Part shown: piece by piece, positions 20,701 through 32,300 of the stretch
Numbering within the stretch: the first letter of the stretch is position 1
Layout: every line of letters begins with the position of its first letter
Source: Isoperla grammatica
Taxonomy: Eukaryota > Arthropoda > Insecta > Plecoptera > Perlodidae
Direction of reading: 5' to 3'
Assembly (NCBI GenBank): GCA_945910005.1
Contig: OX246747.1
Coordinates: 6,692,274-6,756,273 of the forward strand
Length of the DNA stretch: 64,000 bases
Notes under the pieces: model-generated
What the model was told of the DNA's origin: nothing
Seen by the model: only the letters and a program-made list of their open reading frames with translations
The model's database searches: none
Program-made: the position numbers and the translations under genes

Positions 20701-23700
20701 ATCCTCTGCGCCAAGGAGTTCGAGGCAGCAACTGCAGGACCTACCACGCTGCGTCCAGGCAGGACCCACAGTACTATCACGAGGCAATATGCTCTGTGCC
20801 AAGGAGTTCGAGGCAGCAACTGCAGGACCTACCACGCTGCGTCCAGGCAGGACCCACAGTACTATCACGAGGCAATATCCTCTGTGCCAAGGAGTTCGAG
20901 GCAGCAACTGCAGGACCTACCACACTGCGTCCAGGTAGGACCCACAGTACTATCACGAGGCAATATGCTCTGTGCCAAGGAGTTCGAGGCAGCAACTGCA
21001 GGACCTACCACGCTGCGTCCAGGTAGGACCCACAGTACTATCACGAGGCAATATCCTCTGTGCCAAGGAGTTCGAGGCAGCAACTGCAGGACCTACCACG
21101 CTGCGTCCAGGTAGGACCCACAGTACTATCACGAGGCAATATCCTCTGTGCCAAGGAGTTGGAGGCAGCAACTGCAGGACCCACAGTACTATCACGAGGC
21201 AATATCCTCTGTGCCAAGGAGTTGGAGGCAGCAACTGCAGGACCTACCACGCTGCGTCCAGGCAGGACCCACAGTACTATCACGAGGCAATATCCTCTGT
21301 GCCAAGGAGTTGGAGGCAGCAACTGCAGGACCTACCACGCTGCGTCCAGGCAGGACCCACAGTACTATCACGAGGCAATATCCTCTGTGCCAAGGAGTTG
21401 GAGGCAGCAACTGCAGGACCTACCACGCTGCGTCCAGGCAGGACAGTACTATCACGAGGCAATATCCTCTGTGCCAAGGAGTTGGAGGCAGCAACTGCAG
21501 GACCTACCACACTGCGTCCAGGTAGGACCCACAGTACTATCACGAGGCAATATGCTCTGTGCCAAGGAGTTCGAGGCAGCAACTGCAGGACCTACCACGC
21601 TGCGTCCAGGTAGGACAGTACTATCACGAGGCAATATCCTCTGTGCCAAGGAGTTGGAGGCAGCAACTGCAGGACCTACCACGCTGCGTCCAGGCAGGAC
21701 CCACAGTACTATCACGAGGCAATATCCTCTGTGCCAAGGAGTTGGAGGCAGCAACTGCAGGACCTACCACGCTGCGTCCAGGCAGGACCCACAGTACTAT
21801 CACGAGGCAATATCCTCTGTGCCAAGGAGTTGGAGGCAGCAACTGCAGAACCCACAGTACTATCACGAGGCAATATCCTCTGTGCCAAGGAGTTGGAGGC
21901 AGCAACTGCAGGACCTACCACGCTGCGTCCAGGTAGGACCCACAGTACTATCACGAGGCAATATCCTCTGTGCCAAGGAGTTGGAGGCAGCAACTGCAGG
22001 ACCTACCACGCTGCGTCCAGGCAGGACCCACAGTACTATCACGAGGCAATATCCTCTGTGCCAAGGAGTTGGAGGCAGCAACTGCAGGACCTACCACGCT
22101 GCGTCCAGGCAGGACCCACAGTTCTATCACGAGGCAATATCCTCTGTGCCAAGGAGTTGGAGGCAGCAACTGCAGGACCTACCACGCTGCGTCCAGGTAG
22201 GACCCACAGTACTATCACGAGGCAATATCCTCTGTGCCAAGGAGTTGGAGGCAGCAACTGCAGGACCTACCACGCTGCGTCCAGGCAGGACCCACAGTAC
22301 TATCACGAGGCAATATCCTCTGTGCCAAGGAGTTCGAGGCAGCAACTGCAGGACCTGCCACGCTGCGTCCAGGCAGGACCCACAGTACTATCACGAGGCA
22401 ATATCCTCTGGCCCAAGGAGTTGGAGGCAGCAACTGCAGGACCCACAGTACTATCACGAGGCAATATCCTCTGTGCCAAGGAGTTGGAGGCAGCAACTGC
22501 AGGACCCACAGTACTATCACGAGGCAATATCCTCTGTGCCAAGGAGTTGGAGGCAGCAACTGCAGGACCTACCACGCTGCGTCCAGGTAGGACCCACAGT
22601 ACTATCACGAGGCAATATGCTCTGTGCCCAGGAGTTCGAGGCAGCAACTGCAGGACCTACCACACTGCGTCCAGGTAGGACCCACAGTACTATCACGAGG
22701 CAATATCCTCTGTGCCAAGGATTTGGAGGCAGCAACTGCAGGACCTACCACGCTGCGTCCAGGCAGGACCCACAGTACTATCACGAGGCAATATCCTCTG
22801 TGCCAAGGAGTTCGAGGCAGCAACTGCAGGACCTACCACGCTGCGTCCAGGTAGGACCCACAGTACTATCACGAGGCAATATCCTCTGTGCCAAGGAGTT
22901 CGAGGCAGCAACTGCAGGACCTACCACACTGCGTCCAGGTAGGACCCACAGTACTATCACGAGGCAATATCCTCTGTGCCAAGGAGTTCGAGGCAGCAAC
23001 TGCAGGACCTACCACGCTGCGTCCAGGTAGGACCCACAGTACTATCACGAGGCAATATCCTCTGTGCCAAGGAGTTCGAGGCAGCAACTGCAGGACCTAC
23101 CACGCTGCGTCCAGGCAGGACCCACAGTACTATCACGAGGCAATATCCTCTGTGCCAAGGAGTTGGAGGCAGCAACTGCAGGACCTACCACGCTGCGTCC
23201 AGGTAGGACAGTACTATCACGAGGCAATATCCTCTGTGCCAAGGAGTTGGAGGCAGCAACTGCAGGACCTACCACGCTGCGTCCAGGTAGGACAGTACTA
23301 TCACGAGGCAATATCCTCTGTGCCAAGGAGTTGGAGGCAGCAACTGCAGGACCTACCACGCTGCGTCCAGGTAGGACAGTACTATCACGAGGCAATATCC
23401 TCTGTGCCAAGGAGTTCGAGGCAGCAACTGCAGGACCTACCACGCTGCGTCCAGGTAGGACAGTACTATCACGAGGCAATATCCTCTGTGCCAAGGAGTT
23501 GGAGGCAGCAACTGCAGGACCTACCACGCTGCGTCCAGGTAGGACAGTACTATCACGAGGCAATATCCTCTGTGCCAAGGAGTTGGAGGCAGCAACTGCA
23601 GGACCTACCACGCTGCGTCCAGGTAGGACAGTACTATCACGAGGCAATATCCTCTGTGCCAAGGAGTTTGAGGCAGCAACTGCAGGACCTACCACGCTGC

Positions 23701-25505
23701 GTCCAGGCAGGACCCACAGTACTATCACGAGGCAATATCCTCTGTGCCAAGGAGTTGGAGGCAGCAACTGCAGGACCTACCACGCTGCGTCCAGGCAGGA
23801 CCCACAGTACTATCACGAGGCAATATCCTCTGTGCCAAGGAGTTGGAGGCAGCAACTGCAGGACCTACCACGCTGCGTCCAGGTAGGACAGTACTATCAC
23901 GAGGCAATATCCTCTGTGCCAAGGAGCTGGAGGCAGCAACTGCAGGACCTACCACGCTGGTCCAGGTAGGACAGTACTATCACGAGGCAATATCCTCTGT
24001 GCCAAGGAGTTGGAGGCAGCAACTGCAGGACCTACCACGCTGTGTCCAGGTAGGACAGTACTATCACGAGGCAATATCCTCTGTGCCAAGGAGTTGGAGG
24101 CAGCAACTGCAGGACCTACCACGCTGTGTCCAGGTAGGACAGTACTATCACGAGGCAATATCCTCTGTGCCAAGGAGTTGGAGGCAGCAACTGCAGGACC
24201 CACAGTACTATCACGAGGCAATATCCTCTGTGCCAAGGAGTTGGAGGCAGCAACTGCAGGACCTACCACGCTGCGTCCAGGTAGGACAGTACTATCACGA
24301 GGCAATATCCTCTGTGCCAAGGAGTTGGAGGCAGCAACTGCAGGACCTACCACGCTGCGTCCAGGTAGGACAGTACTATCACGAGGCAATATCCTCTGTG
24401 CCAAGGAGTTGGAGGCAGCAACTGCAGGACCTACCACGCTGCGTCCAGGTAGGACAGTACTATCACGAGGCAATATCCTCTGTGCCAAGGAGTTGGAGGC
24501 AGCAACTGCAGGACCTACCACGCTGCGTCCAGGCAGGACCCACAGTACTATCACGAGGCAATATCCTCTGTGCCAAGGAGTTGGAGGCAGCAACTGCAGG
24601 ACCTACCACGCTGCGTCCAGGTAGGACCCACAGTACTATCACGAGGCAATATCCTCTGTGCCAAGGAGTTGGAGGCAGCAACTGCAGGACCTACCACGCT
24701 GCGTCCAGGCAGGACCCACAGTACTATCACGAGGCAATATCCTCTGTGCCAAGGAGTTGGAGGCAGCAACTGCAGGACCTACCACGCTGCGTCCAGGTAG
24801 GACCCACAGTACTATCACGAGGTAATATCCTCTGTGCCAAGGAGTTGGAGGCAGCAACTGCAGGACCCACCACGCTGCGTCCAGGCAGGACCCACAGTAC
24901 TATCACGAGGCAATATCCTCTGTGCCAAGGAGTTCGAGGGAGCAACTGCAGGACCTACCACGCTGCGTCCAGGCAGGACCCACCGTACTATCACGAGGCA
25001 ATATCCTCTGTGCCAAGGAGTTGGAGGCAGAAACTGCAGGACCTACCACGCTGCGTCCAGGTAGGACCCACAGTACTATCACGAGGCAATATCCTCTGTG
25101 CCAAGGAGTTGGAGGCAGCAACTGCAGGACCTACCACGCTGCGTCCAGGTAGGACCCACAGTACTATCACGAGGCAATATCCTCTGTGCCAAGGAGTTGG
25201 AGGCAGCAACTGCAGGACCTACCACGCTGCGTCCAGGTAGGACCCACAGTACTATCACGAGGCAATATCCTCTGTGCCAAGGAGTTGGAGGCAGCAACTG
25301 CAGGACCTACCACGCTGCGTCCAGGCAGGACCCACAGTACTATCACGAGGCAATATCCTCTGTGCCAAGGAGTTGGAGGCAGCAACTGCAGGACCTACCA
25401 CGCTGCGTCCAGGTAGGACCCACAGTACTATCACGAGGCAATATCCTCTGTGCCAAGGAGTTGGAGGCAGCAACTGCAGGACCTACCACGCTGCGTCTAG
25501 GTAGG
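14735..25505 (+). repeat. 88-bp satellite array, about 10.8 kb, roughly 125 units
   Basis: The commonest unit is 88 bp and includes CAAGGAGTTGGAGGCAGCAA, CTGCAGGACC, CGCTGCGTCCAGG and ACAGTACTATCACGAGGCAA. Two recurrent shorter classes are an 84-bp form missing CCCA before ACAGTAC and a 63-bp form missing the 25-bp CCTACCACGCTGCGTCC segment. G/C at the GGAGTTGG or GGAGTTCG site and T/C at AGGTAGG or AGGCAGG vary between units. Several frames on both strands lack stops for long stretches, but they are interrupted wherever AGGTAGG is read as a stop, and the unit length rotates the frame. I treat the long open frames as a property of the repeat, not as genes. Confidence 0.97.
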
Positions 25506-26740
25506 CCGCTAGGCGAATATCAAAATAACCCGCGTTGGGTTTTTGACATTAAGTTGTTTGACATGGATAAATGCCAAGATTAGTCCTTTGAAATAAAAGG
25601 CATTAGTATACCACACAACAATGCAAAAAAAAAATTGCCAAGCCCAAAACGGAGAAGACAAACCGTTAAAAACCAAAGAGGGCACACGTACAACTATTAA
25701 AAAATTAAATTTACTGAAACATTTCGAGGTGGGAAAAACAAAATAAACACATTTTATTAATAATTAAAAGCTTGGCCGATGAATTTGCATTCGTAGTTCT
25801 ATTTTCCAATTCCAGAAATATTTCTGTCATTACATATTAAATTGATTTTTTAGGTTTATTAGCTGAATGATTTAGTGCCATTATTGCTTTATGGTACGTA
25901 ATATTATTAATAAATGACTCAAAGCCAAATTACAAATTCATCGGCCAAGCCATTAATTATAAATAAAGTTTGTTCATTTTGACAATTGTGCGGATTTTTC
26001 CGATTCTCAGTTTTTTTTCCGCAAGTCATCACGCCCACACTAATGACTTTTTTCACTTTTTGTCGCTGCAGTATCCGACGCTCACCTTCTGGCTACGTTT
26101 TGACATTATTTTTTTTTAACCACCCCCTCCTACCGTCCTGATGTGATACATTTCGCAATGTATGGAATTGTTTCGACCACGTTTTGCGGTTTTCGACCCA
26201 GCACGCTCAAATGTTTTTTTTAAATTCTTTCTTTTTTTATCTTAAAGAGAACTAAATTGCAAAACTTTTGATATGCCCCACTTTAATTACGAGTGTCCCG
26301 TTCGATAGTTACGGGCACAATACACCAGCGGTACGGCCGCACGGTCACACAGCTCTAGCGAGCCTTGACATCACAGCCGCTGGGACAGGCGGTGAGCTGT
26401 TTAGGCGCGGAATTCAAACATGCATTTTGCAAACCTTCGGAAAAGTAGTTAAAATGTATTTGATAATAAAAAATCTTTTGCAGGGCAGCTTTGCATACTA
26501 CTACTGTTAAAACTATCACAAACCAAAAGTTAAGGAGCATTCCCTATTTGCTTCACTGCGCCAATCAATATTTTATACGATATAAGAAACAACAATGGGA
26601 TTGAACGTTTTGCTTGCATTCCTCGATACTAAAAAGTGTAGCAATGATTTGATTACGCCTACTTAAATAAACACTAATTAAGTTTGGTCATAACATGAAT
26701 ATGATGGGTTATTGTTCAGAATTACAATTGAGACCTCTCA
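25506..26740. other. AT-rich region with one small inverted-repeat element
   Basis: CTTGGCCGATGAATTTG at 25771-25787 is exactly complementary to 25933-25949, giving a MITE-like unit of about 180 bp. Poly-T and poly-A runs are frequent. No coding region was recognised before the TATA box at 26741. Confidence 0.6.
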
Positions 26741-26748
26741 TATAAATA
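26741..26748 (+). promoter_or_regulatory. TATA box of the candidate secreted-peptide gene
   Basis: TATAAATA stands about 30 bp upstream of a plausible start region (26772-26775, CTCACAT) that leads into a short exon ending at a consensus donor. Assigned by position and sequence only. Confidence 0.45.
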
Positions 26749-26771
26749 CCTCTGGTTGGAACAGTCAAGTT

Positions 26772-26826
26772 CTCACATCTTCCAGACTTCTACACTGGAT
26801 TCGTCATCGATCCTCGACATCAGCAG
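26772..26826 (+). other. Candidate non-coding exon 1 of the secreted-peptide gene
   Basis: About 55 nt between the inferred start and the donor CAGCAG followed by GTGAAT at 26827. It contains no ATG in a useful frame. The proposed intron is about 1.97 kb and ends at the acceptor TTGTTGCAG (28795), two bases before the coding ATG. Transcript evidence is needed to link the two exons. Confidence 0.4.
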
Positions 26827-26906
26827 GTGAATAGCCTACATTTAAACAATTATTATTCATATGTTTACTTTAGTACTTATCAAAGGTATTTTCACAATGT
26901 AATTGG

Positions 26907-27793
26907 TTGTCAATGCTCCTAAATTTTAATATTATTTTATTACATTTATTTTATTCTATTTGGTTAGTAAAAAATCTGGTTGAATACGTCTATAAGCATA
27001 TCAACTCATTTACAAAAATAACTCATTTATCACACACTAGAAACAAAAATAAAAACAATCTTGGAGTTCCTAGAACCAACAAAGCACTAGCTCAAAAACA
27101 AGTGGGATTTCTTGGCCCAAAATTAGACAATACCATACCTGTAGAAGTACGCTCGTGTTCATCATTACATAGATTTAATTTCTTGATTAAAAAATGGATT
27201 TTTAAGGAGCCTAATGACAAAATAGAGAAAATTATCAACCTCGTATTTTAAACAACACGACATACAAATTGAATCTAATTAGTACCGTAGAATAAATCCC
27301 TTTGAATGTCCCCTTTCGTTCGTAAAATCCCTTTCGTTGGTAAAATTTCAAATAGGTTATACGTAATAGTTTTTGTGTTCTCTTGTCTTTTCTTTTCTTT
27401 AAATTTAGACTTTAGTTTAGGCTACTTATTTATATTTATTTTGATTTATTTTTAGGAAGAAGAAATTTATAATTTCTTATTAGGGCCTACTTTATTATAT
27501 ATTATACAACTATAGCACAACATGGTAACAGCAACATACTATTTCAAATGTTTATTACCAGAGACACCTTTAATAACGCCATTATGTCATAGTATGTACT
27601 ATGTAGAGTATGTATTATTTTAGTTTAGTTCATAGTTATATTAGAAGTAGGCAAAATTCAGGCATTAGGAACAACTTAAAAATAATGTGTTTCTGTTCTA
27701 TGTCACTTCTATTGATGCCAACATATATGCAATACATTGCAAATAACATGTACATGTACAATGCCAATGAAAACTTGAAACTTGAACTTGTTC
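26907..27793 (+). mobile_element. LINE (CR1/L2-like) 3' fragment in the proposed intron
   Basis: The open frame to 27251 ends with a tail typical of LINE ORF2 C-termini: short basic Asn-rich stretch, VPRTNKALAQKQ, FLGPKLDNTIPVEVRS, then a hydrophobic/Lys LIKKWIF segment before the stop. The downstream AT-rich stretch ends in short repeats (AACTTGAAACTTGAACTTG) at 27774-27793, as LINE 3' ends often do. It is severely 5'-truncated and no RT catalytic part is present. Confidence 0.6.
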
Positions 27794-28384
27794 GAATAAC
27801 CAAACTGTATCAACAGCCAAAAAATTCATTTTGGCGGTTTTCTGGTTTTTGACTTTTTGCTTTTAGCACTGCATAATGACAGCATTTCGGTATTGCATTC
27901 AGTCCGGTATTATTTCTGAAACGCTCCGAACGAACTCTAAAACCCAAATTTAAAACAATTCGACTGCGGCGCTGCTGTTTGGTCACCAACCCCCTTACCT
28001 CGAACCCAACGTGGTTTTTTTTTTACTGAAAAGATGTCTCCCTCCAGCTTGACTTAAAAATATGCCAACAACTACCCTCGAGGCGGAAGTTCGTCGAGCG
28101 TCCGCCCACTTGTTATTTCAGAAATCAGGCACCGGTCGTGGCCTGAGAAATTGGACTGTATACATATATATATATTATAGGGTGGGAGCGATATTATTGT
28201 CGACTTATGGTTTACGGCTGTGTGGTTGGCTTCTTGCTTGTTGTACGATGCAGGTTGTATAACGAAGTAACGAAGGAATAATAAGGGTAATAGAAATGGG
28301 TGCGCGACACACCTATCTTGAAACACTGACATCTTCGGAGCGAGAGACAAAACAACTACATCGAGGTGGGGGAGTGTAAAGGCA

Positions 28385-28535
28385 ACCCAAGACTACCTTA
28401 CATATGCTTTCGTCACAGGCGCGGCACTCGTAGCCAACCAGCGATCAGTATTGGCGCGGGGTTGTCTCGGGCTGTTCGCTGGTTACTACGAGTGCCTCCC
28501 CTGTGAGGAAAGCATGTGTAAGGTAGTCTTGGGTC
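28385..28535. repeat. Inverted repeat upstream of the peptide exon
   Basis: 28385-28441 is largely the complement of 28475-28535; shared parts include CCCAAGACTACCTTACA and ACTCGTAG with their complements. The spacing would allow a hairpin. Confidence 0.6.
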
Positions 28536-28649
28536 GCCTATACGACTGTCCTGCATCAACCTAGGCGCGCCGGGCCAAGCCACGCGACGGTTAATATCAC
28601 GTGTGGTGTGTTGTTGCAGCAATGAACGCCCTGTGGCTGTGGTCTGTGT
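28470..28649 (+). pseudogene. Truncated duplicate of the peptide exon start
   Basis: This segment repeats 28654-28825 almost base for base and includes the same acceptor (TTGTTGCAG), the same ATG (28622) and the first nine codons of the peptide gene. It then breaks off at GTGTATCAGG, where the second copy begins. Reading on, the frame ends after 22 codons. It is a partial tandem duplication leaving two acceptors and two start codons 176 bp apart. Confidence 0.75.
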
Positions 28650-28797
28650 ATCAGGCTGTTCGCTGGTTACTACGAGTGCCTCCCCTGTGAGGAAAGCATG
28701 TGTAAGGTAGTCTTGGGTCGCCTATACGACTGTCCCGCATCAACCTAGGCGCGCCGGGCCAAGCCACGCGACGGTTAATACGTGTGTTGTTGCAGCA

Positions 28798-29007
28798 ATG
28801 AACGCCCTGTGGCTGTGGTCTGTGCTTGCAATGCTGGCGGTGTTCCTCATGGGCGAGGCTGCCGGAGACCCCGACGACGATAATTGGGGGGACATGGTGA
28901 AGGACGCTGCCTCCATGATGGGTCGCCGCTCTGTGGATGCGTTGGACGAGCAGCCGCGGCCAGCGCGAGCGGCATGTTATGAGCGTCATTGCGGTAAGGG
29001 AGGGTAA
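28798..29007 (+). CDS. Secreted peptide precursor, 69 residues (unrecognised family)
   Basis: The ATG lies two bases after a strong splice acceptor (TTGTTGCAG, 28795). Residues 1-23 form a signal peptide (ALWLWSVLAMLAVFLMG core, AAG at the likely cleavage). An acidic propiece follows (DPDDDNWGD), then a Gly-Arg-Arg site at 42-44 that would give dibasic cleavage with possible amidation. The C-terminal segment has two Cys (60 and 65) that could close a six-residue ring, then Gly-Lys-Gly-Gly. TAA is at 29005 and AATAAA at 29024. The layout of signal, acidic spacer, dibasic site and small Cys-ring peptide suits a neuropeptide, antimicrobial or similar secreted peptide. GGTAAG at 28993 resembles a donor, so the 3' end could instead be spliced onward. 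No family was recognised. Confidence 0.6.
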   Translation: MNALWLWSVLAMLAVFLMGEAAGDPDDDNWGDMVKDAASMMGRRSVDALDEQPRPARAACYERHCGKGG

Positions 29008-29023
29008 ACGCTCAGTGCCTAGC

Positions 29024-29029
29024 AATAAA
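29024..29029 (+). terminator. Polyadenylation signal AATAAA
   Basis: It lies 17 bp after the stop of the 69-residue precursor and is followed by a T/G-rich stretch (TGTTTCTATGTT). It supports the gene ending here. Confidence 0.5.
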
Positions 29030-29360
29030 TAGATGTTTCTATGTTCACACAATAACAGGGTTGAAATATGTTTATAAGTTCTTACTTGGTATTTGGTAAA
29101 GGTAACATAATATTATCGGGCAGCAAATATAAAATGTGTTGAACAAAGTTGTTTGTACTGTCTTTGACATTAAACCTTTGTTAAACCAATTGATTTAATT
29201 TCATTATACCCTGGTTCCTACGGTGCCTGGCTGTCCCTTCCCCCAACAGTACAGACATACACTAAACTGAAGGGAAGTTAAGGCCGATTCAGGCACTTTG
29301 CTAAGGATTATGGCTGGTCTGGTAGTTGAGCATACGGAAATGTGGGTGGGCGTTCAATGA

Positions 29361-32300
29361 GACGACATCGCTAACGACTAGCGCTATAAAGCCTTCACAC
29401 GACACGACATCGCTAACGACTAGCGCTATAAAGCCTTCACACGACATCGCTAACAACTAGCGCTATAAAGCCTTCACACGACATCGCTAACAACTAGCGC
29501 TATAAAGCCTTCACACGACACGACATAGCTAACAACTAGCGCTATAAAGCCTTCACACGACACGACATAGCTAACAACTAGCGCTATAAAGCCTTCACAC
29601 GACACGACATCGCTAACGACTAGCGCTATAAAGCCTTCACACGACATCGCTAACAACTAGCGCTATAAAGCCTTCACACGACACGACATAGCTAACAACT
29701 AGCGCTATAAAGCCTTCACACGACACGACATCGCTAACAACTAGCGCTATAAAGCCTTCACACGACATCGCTAACAACTAGCGCTATAAAGCCTTCACAC
29801 GACACGACATCGCTAACAACTAGCGCTATAAAGCCTTCACACGACATCGCTAACAACTAGCGCTATAAAGCCTTCACACGACACGACATCGCTAACAACT
29901 AGCGCTATAAAGCCTTCACACGACATCGCTAACAACTAGCGCTATAAAGCCTTCACACGACACGACATCGCTAACAACTAGCGCTATAAAGCCTTCACAC
30001 GACATGACATCGCTAACGACTAGCGCTATAAAGCCTTCACACGACACGACATCGCTAACAACTAGCGCTATAAAGCCTTCACACGACACGACATCGCTAA
30101 CAACTAGCGCTATAAAGCCTTCACACGACACGACATCGCTAACAACTAGCGCTATAAAGCCTTCACATGACACGACATCGCTAACGACTAGCGCTATAAA
30201 GCCTTCACACGACACGACATCGCTAACAACTAGCGCTATAAAGCCTTCACACGACACGACATCGCTAACAACTAGCGCTATAAAGCCTTCACACGACACG
30301 ACATCGTATAACAACTAGCGCTATAAAGCCTTCACACGACACGACATCGCTAACAACTAGCGCTATAAAGCCTTCACACGACATCGCTAACAACTAGCGC
30401 TATAAAGCCTTCACACGACACGACATCGCTAACAACTAGCGCTATAAAGCCTTCACACGACACGACATCGCTAACAACTAGCGCTATAAAGCCTTCACAC
30501 GACATCGCTAACAACTAGCGCTATAAAGCCTTCACACGACACGACATCGCTAACAACTAGCGCTATAAAGCCTTCACACGACACGACATCGCTAACGACT
30601 AGCGCTATAAAGCCTTCACACGACACGACATCGCTAACAACTAGCGCTATAAAGCCTTCACACGACACGACATCGCTAGCAACTAGCGCTATAAAGCCTT
30701 CACACGACACGACATCGCTAACAACTAGTGCTATAAAGCCTTCACACGACACGACATCGCTAGCAACTAGCGCTATAAAGCCTTCACACGACACGACATC
30801 GCTAACAACTAGCGCTATAAAGCCTTCACACGACACGACATCGCTAACAACTAGCGCTATAAAGCCTTCACACGACACGACATCGCTAACAACTAGCGCT
30901 ATAAAGCCTTCACACGACATCGCTAACAACTAGCGCTATAAAGCCTTCACACGACACGACATCGCTAACAACTAGCGCTATAAAGCCTTCACACGACACG
31001 ACATCGCTAACGACTAGCGCTATAAAGCCTTCACACGACACGACATCGCTAACAACTAGCGCTATAAAGCCTTCACACGACACGACATCGCTAGCAACTA
31101 GCGCTATAAAGCCTTCACACGACACGACATCGCTAACAACTAGTGCTATAAAGCCTTCACACGACACGACATCGCTAGCAACTAGCGCTATAAAGCCTTC
31201 ACACGACACGACATCGCTAACGACTAGCGCTATAAAGCCTTCACACGACATCGCTAACAACTAGCGCTATAAAGCCTTCACACGACATCGCTAACAACTA
31301 GCGCTATAAAGCCTTCACACGACACGACATAGCTAACAACTAGCGCTATAAAGCCTTCACACGACACGACATAGCTAACAACTAGCGCTATAAAGCCTTC
31401 ACACGACACGACATCGCTAACGACTAGCGCTATAAAGCCTTCACACGACATCGCTAACAACTAGCGCTATAAAGCCTTCACACGACACGACATAGCTAAC
31501 AACTAGCGCTATAAAGCCTTCACACGACATCGCTAACAACTAGCGCTATAAAGCCTTCACACGACACGACATCGCTAACAACTAGCGCTATAAAGCCTTC
31601 ACACGACATCGCTAACAACTAGCGCTATAAAGCCTTCACACGACACGACATCGCTAACAACTAGCGCTATAAAGCCTTCACACGACATCGCTAACAACTA
31701 GCGCTATAAAGCCTTCACACGACACGACATCGCTAACAACTAGCGCTATAAAGCCTTCACACGACATCGCTAACAACTAGCGCTATAAAGCCTTCACACG
31801 ACACGACATCGCTAACAACTAGCGCTATAAAGCCTTCACACGACATGACATCGCTAACGACTAGCGCTATAAAGCCTTCACACGACACGACATCGCTAAC
31901 AACTAGCGCTATAAAGCCTTCACACGACACGACATCGCTAACAACTAGCGCTATAAAGCCTTCACACGACACGACATCGCTAACAACTAGCGCTATAAAG
32001 CCTTCACATGACACGACATCGCTAACGACTAGCGCTATAAAGCCTTCACACGACACGACATCGCTAACAACTAGCGCTATAAAGCCTTCACACGACACGA
32101 CATCGCTAACAACTAGCGCTATAAAGCCTTCACACGACATCGCTAACAACTAGCGCTATAAAGCCTTCACACGACACGACATCGCTAACAACTAGCGCTA
32201 TAAAGCCTTCACACGACATGACATCGCTAACGACTAGCGCTATAAAGCCTTCACACGACACGACATCGCTAACAACTAGCGCTATAAAGCCTTCACACGA

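Noticed and set aside
14737..25583. Dozens of long open frames (up to about 700 codons) on both strands of the 88-bp array
   Set aside because: Unit length rotates the frame, both strands are open equally, and single T/C variants introduce stops. This is a property of a stop-poor repeat, not evidence for genes.
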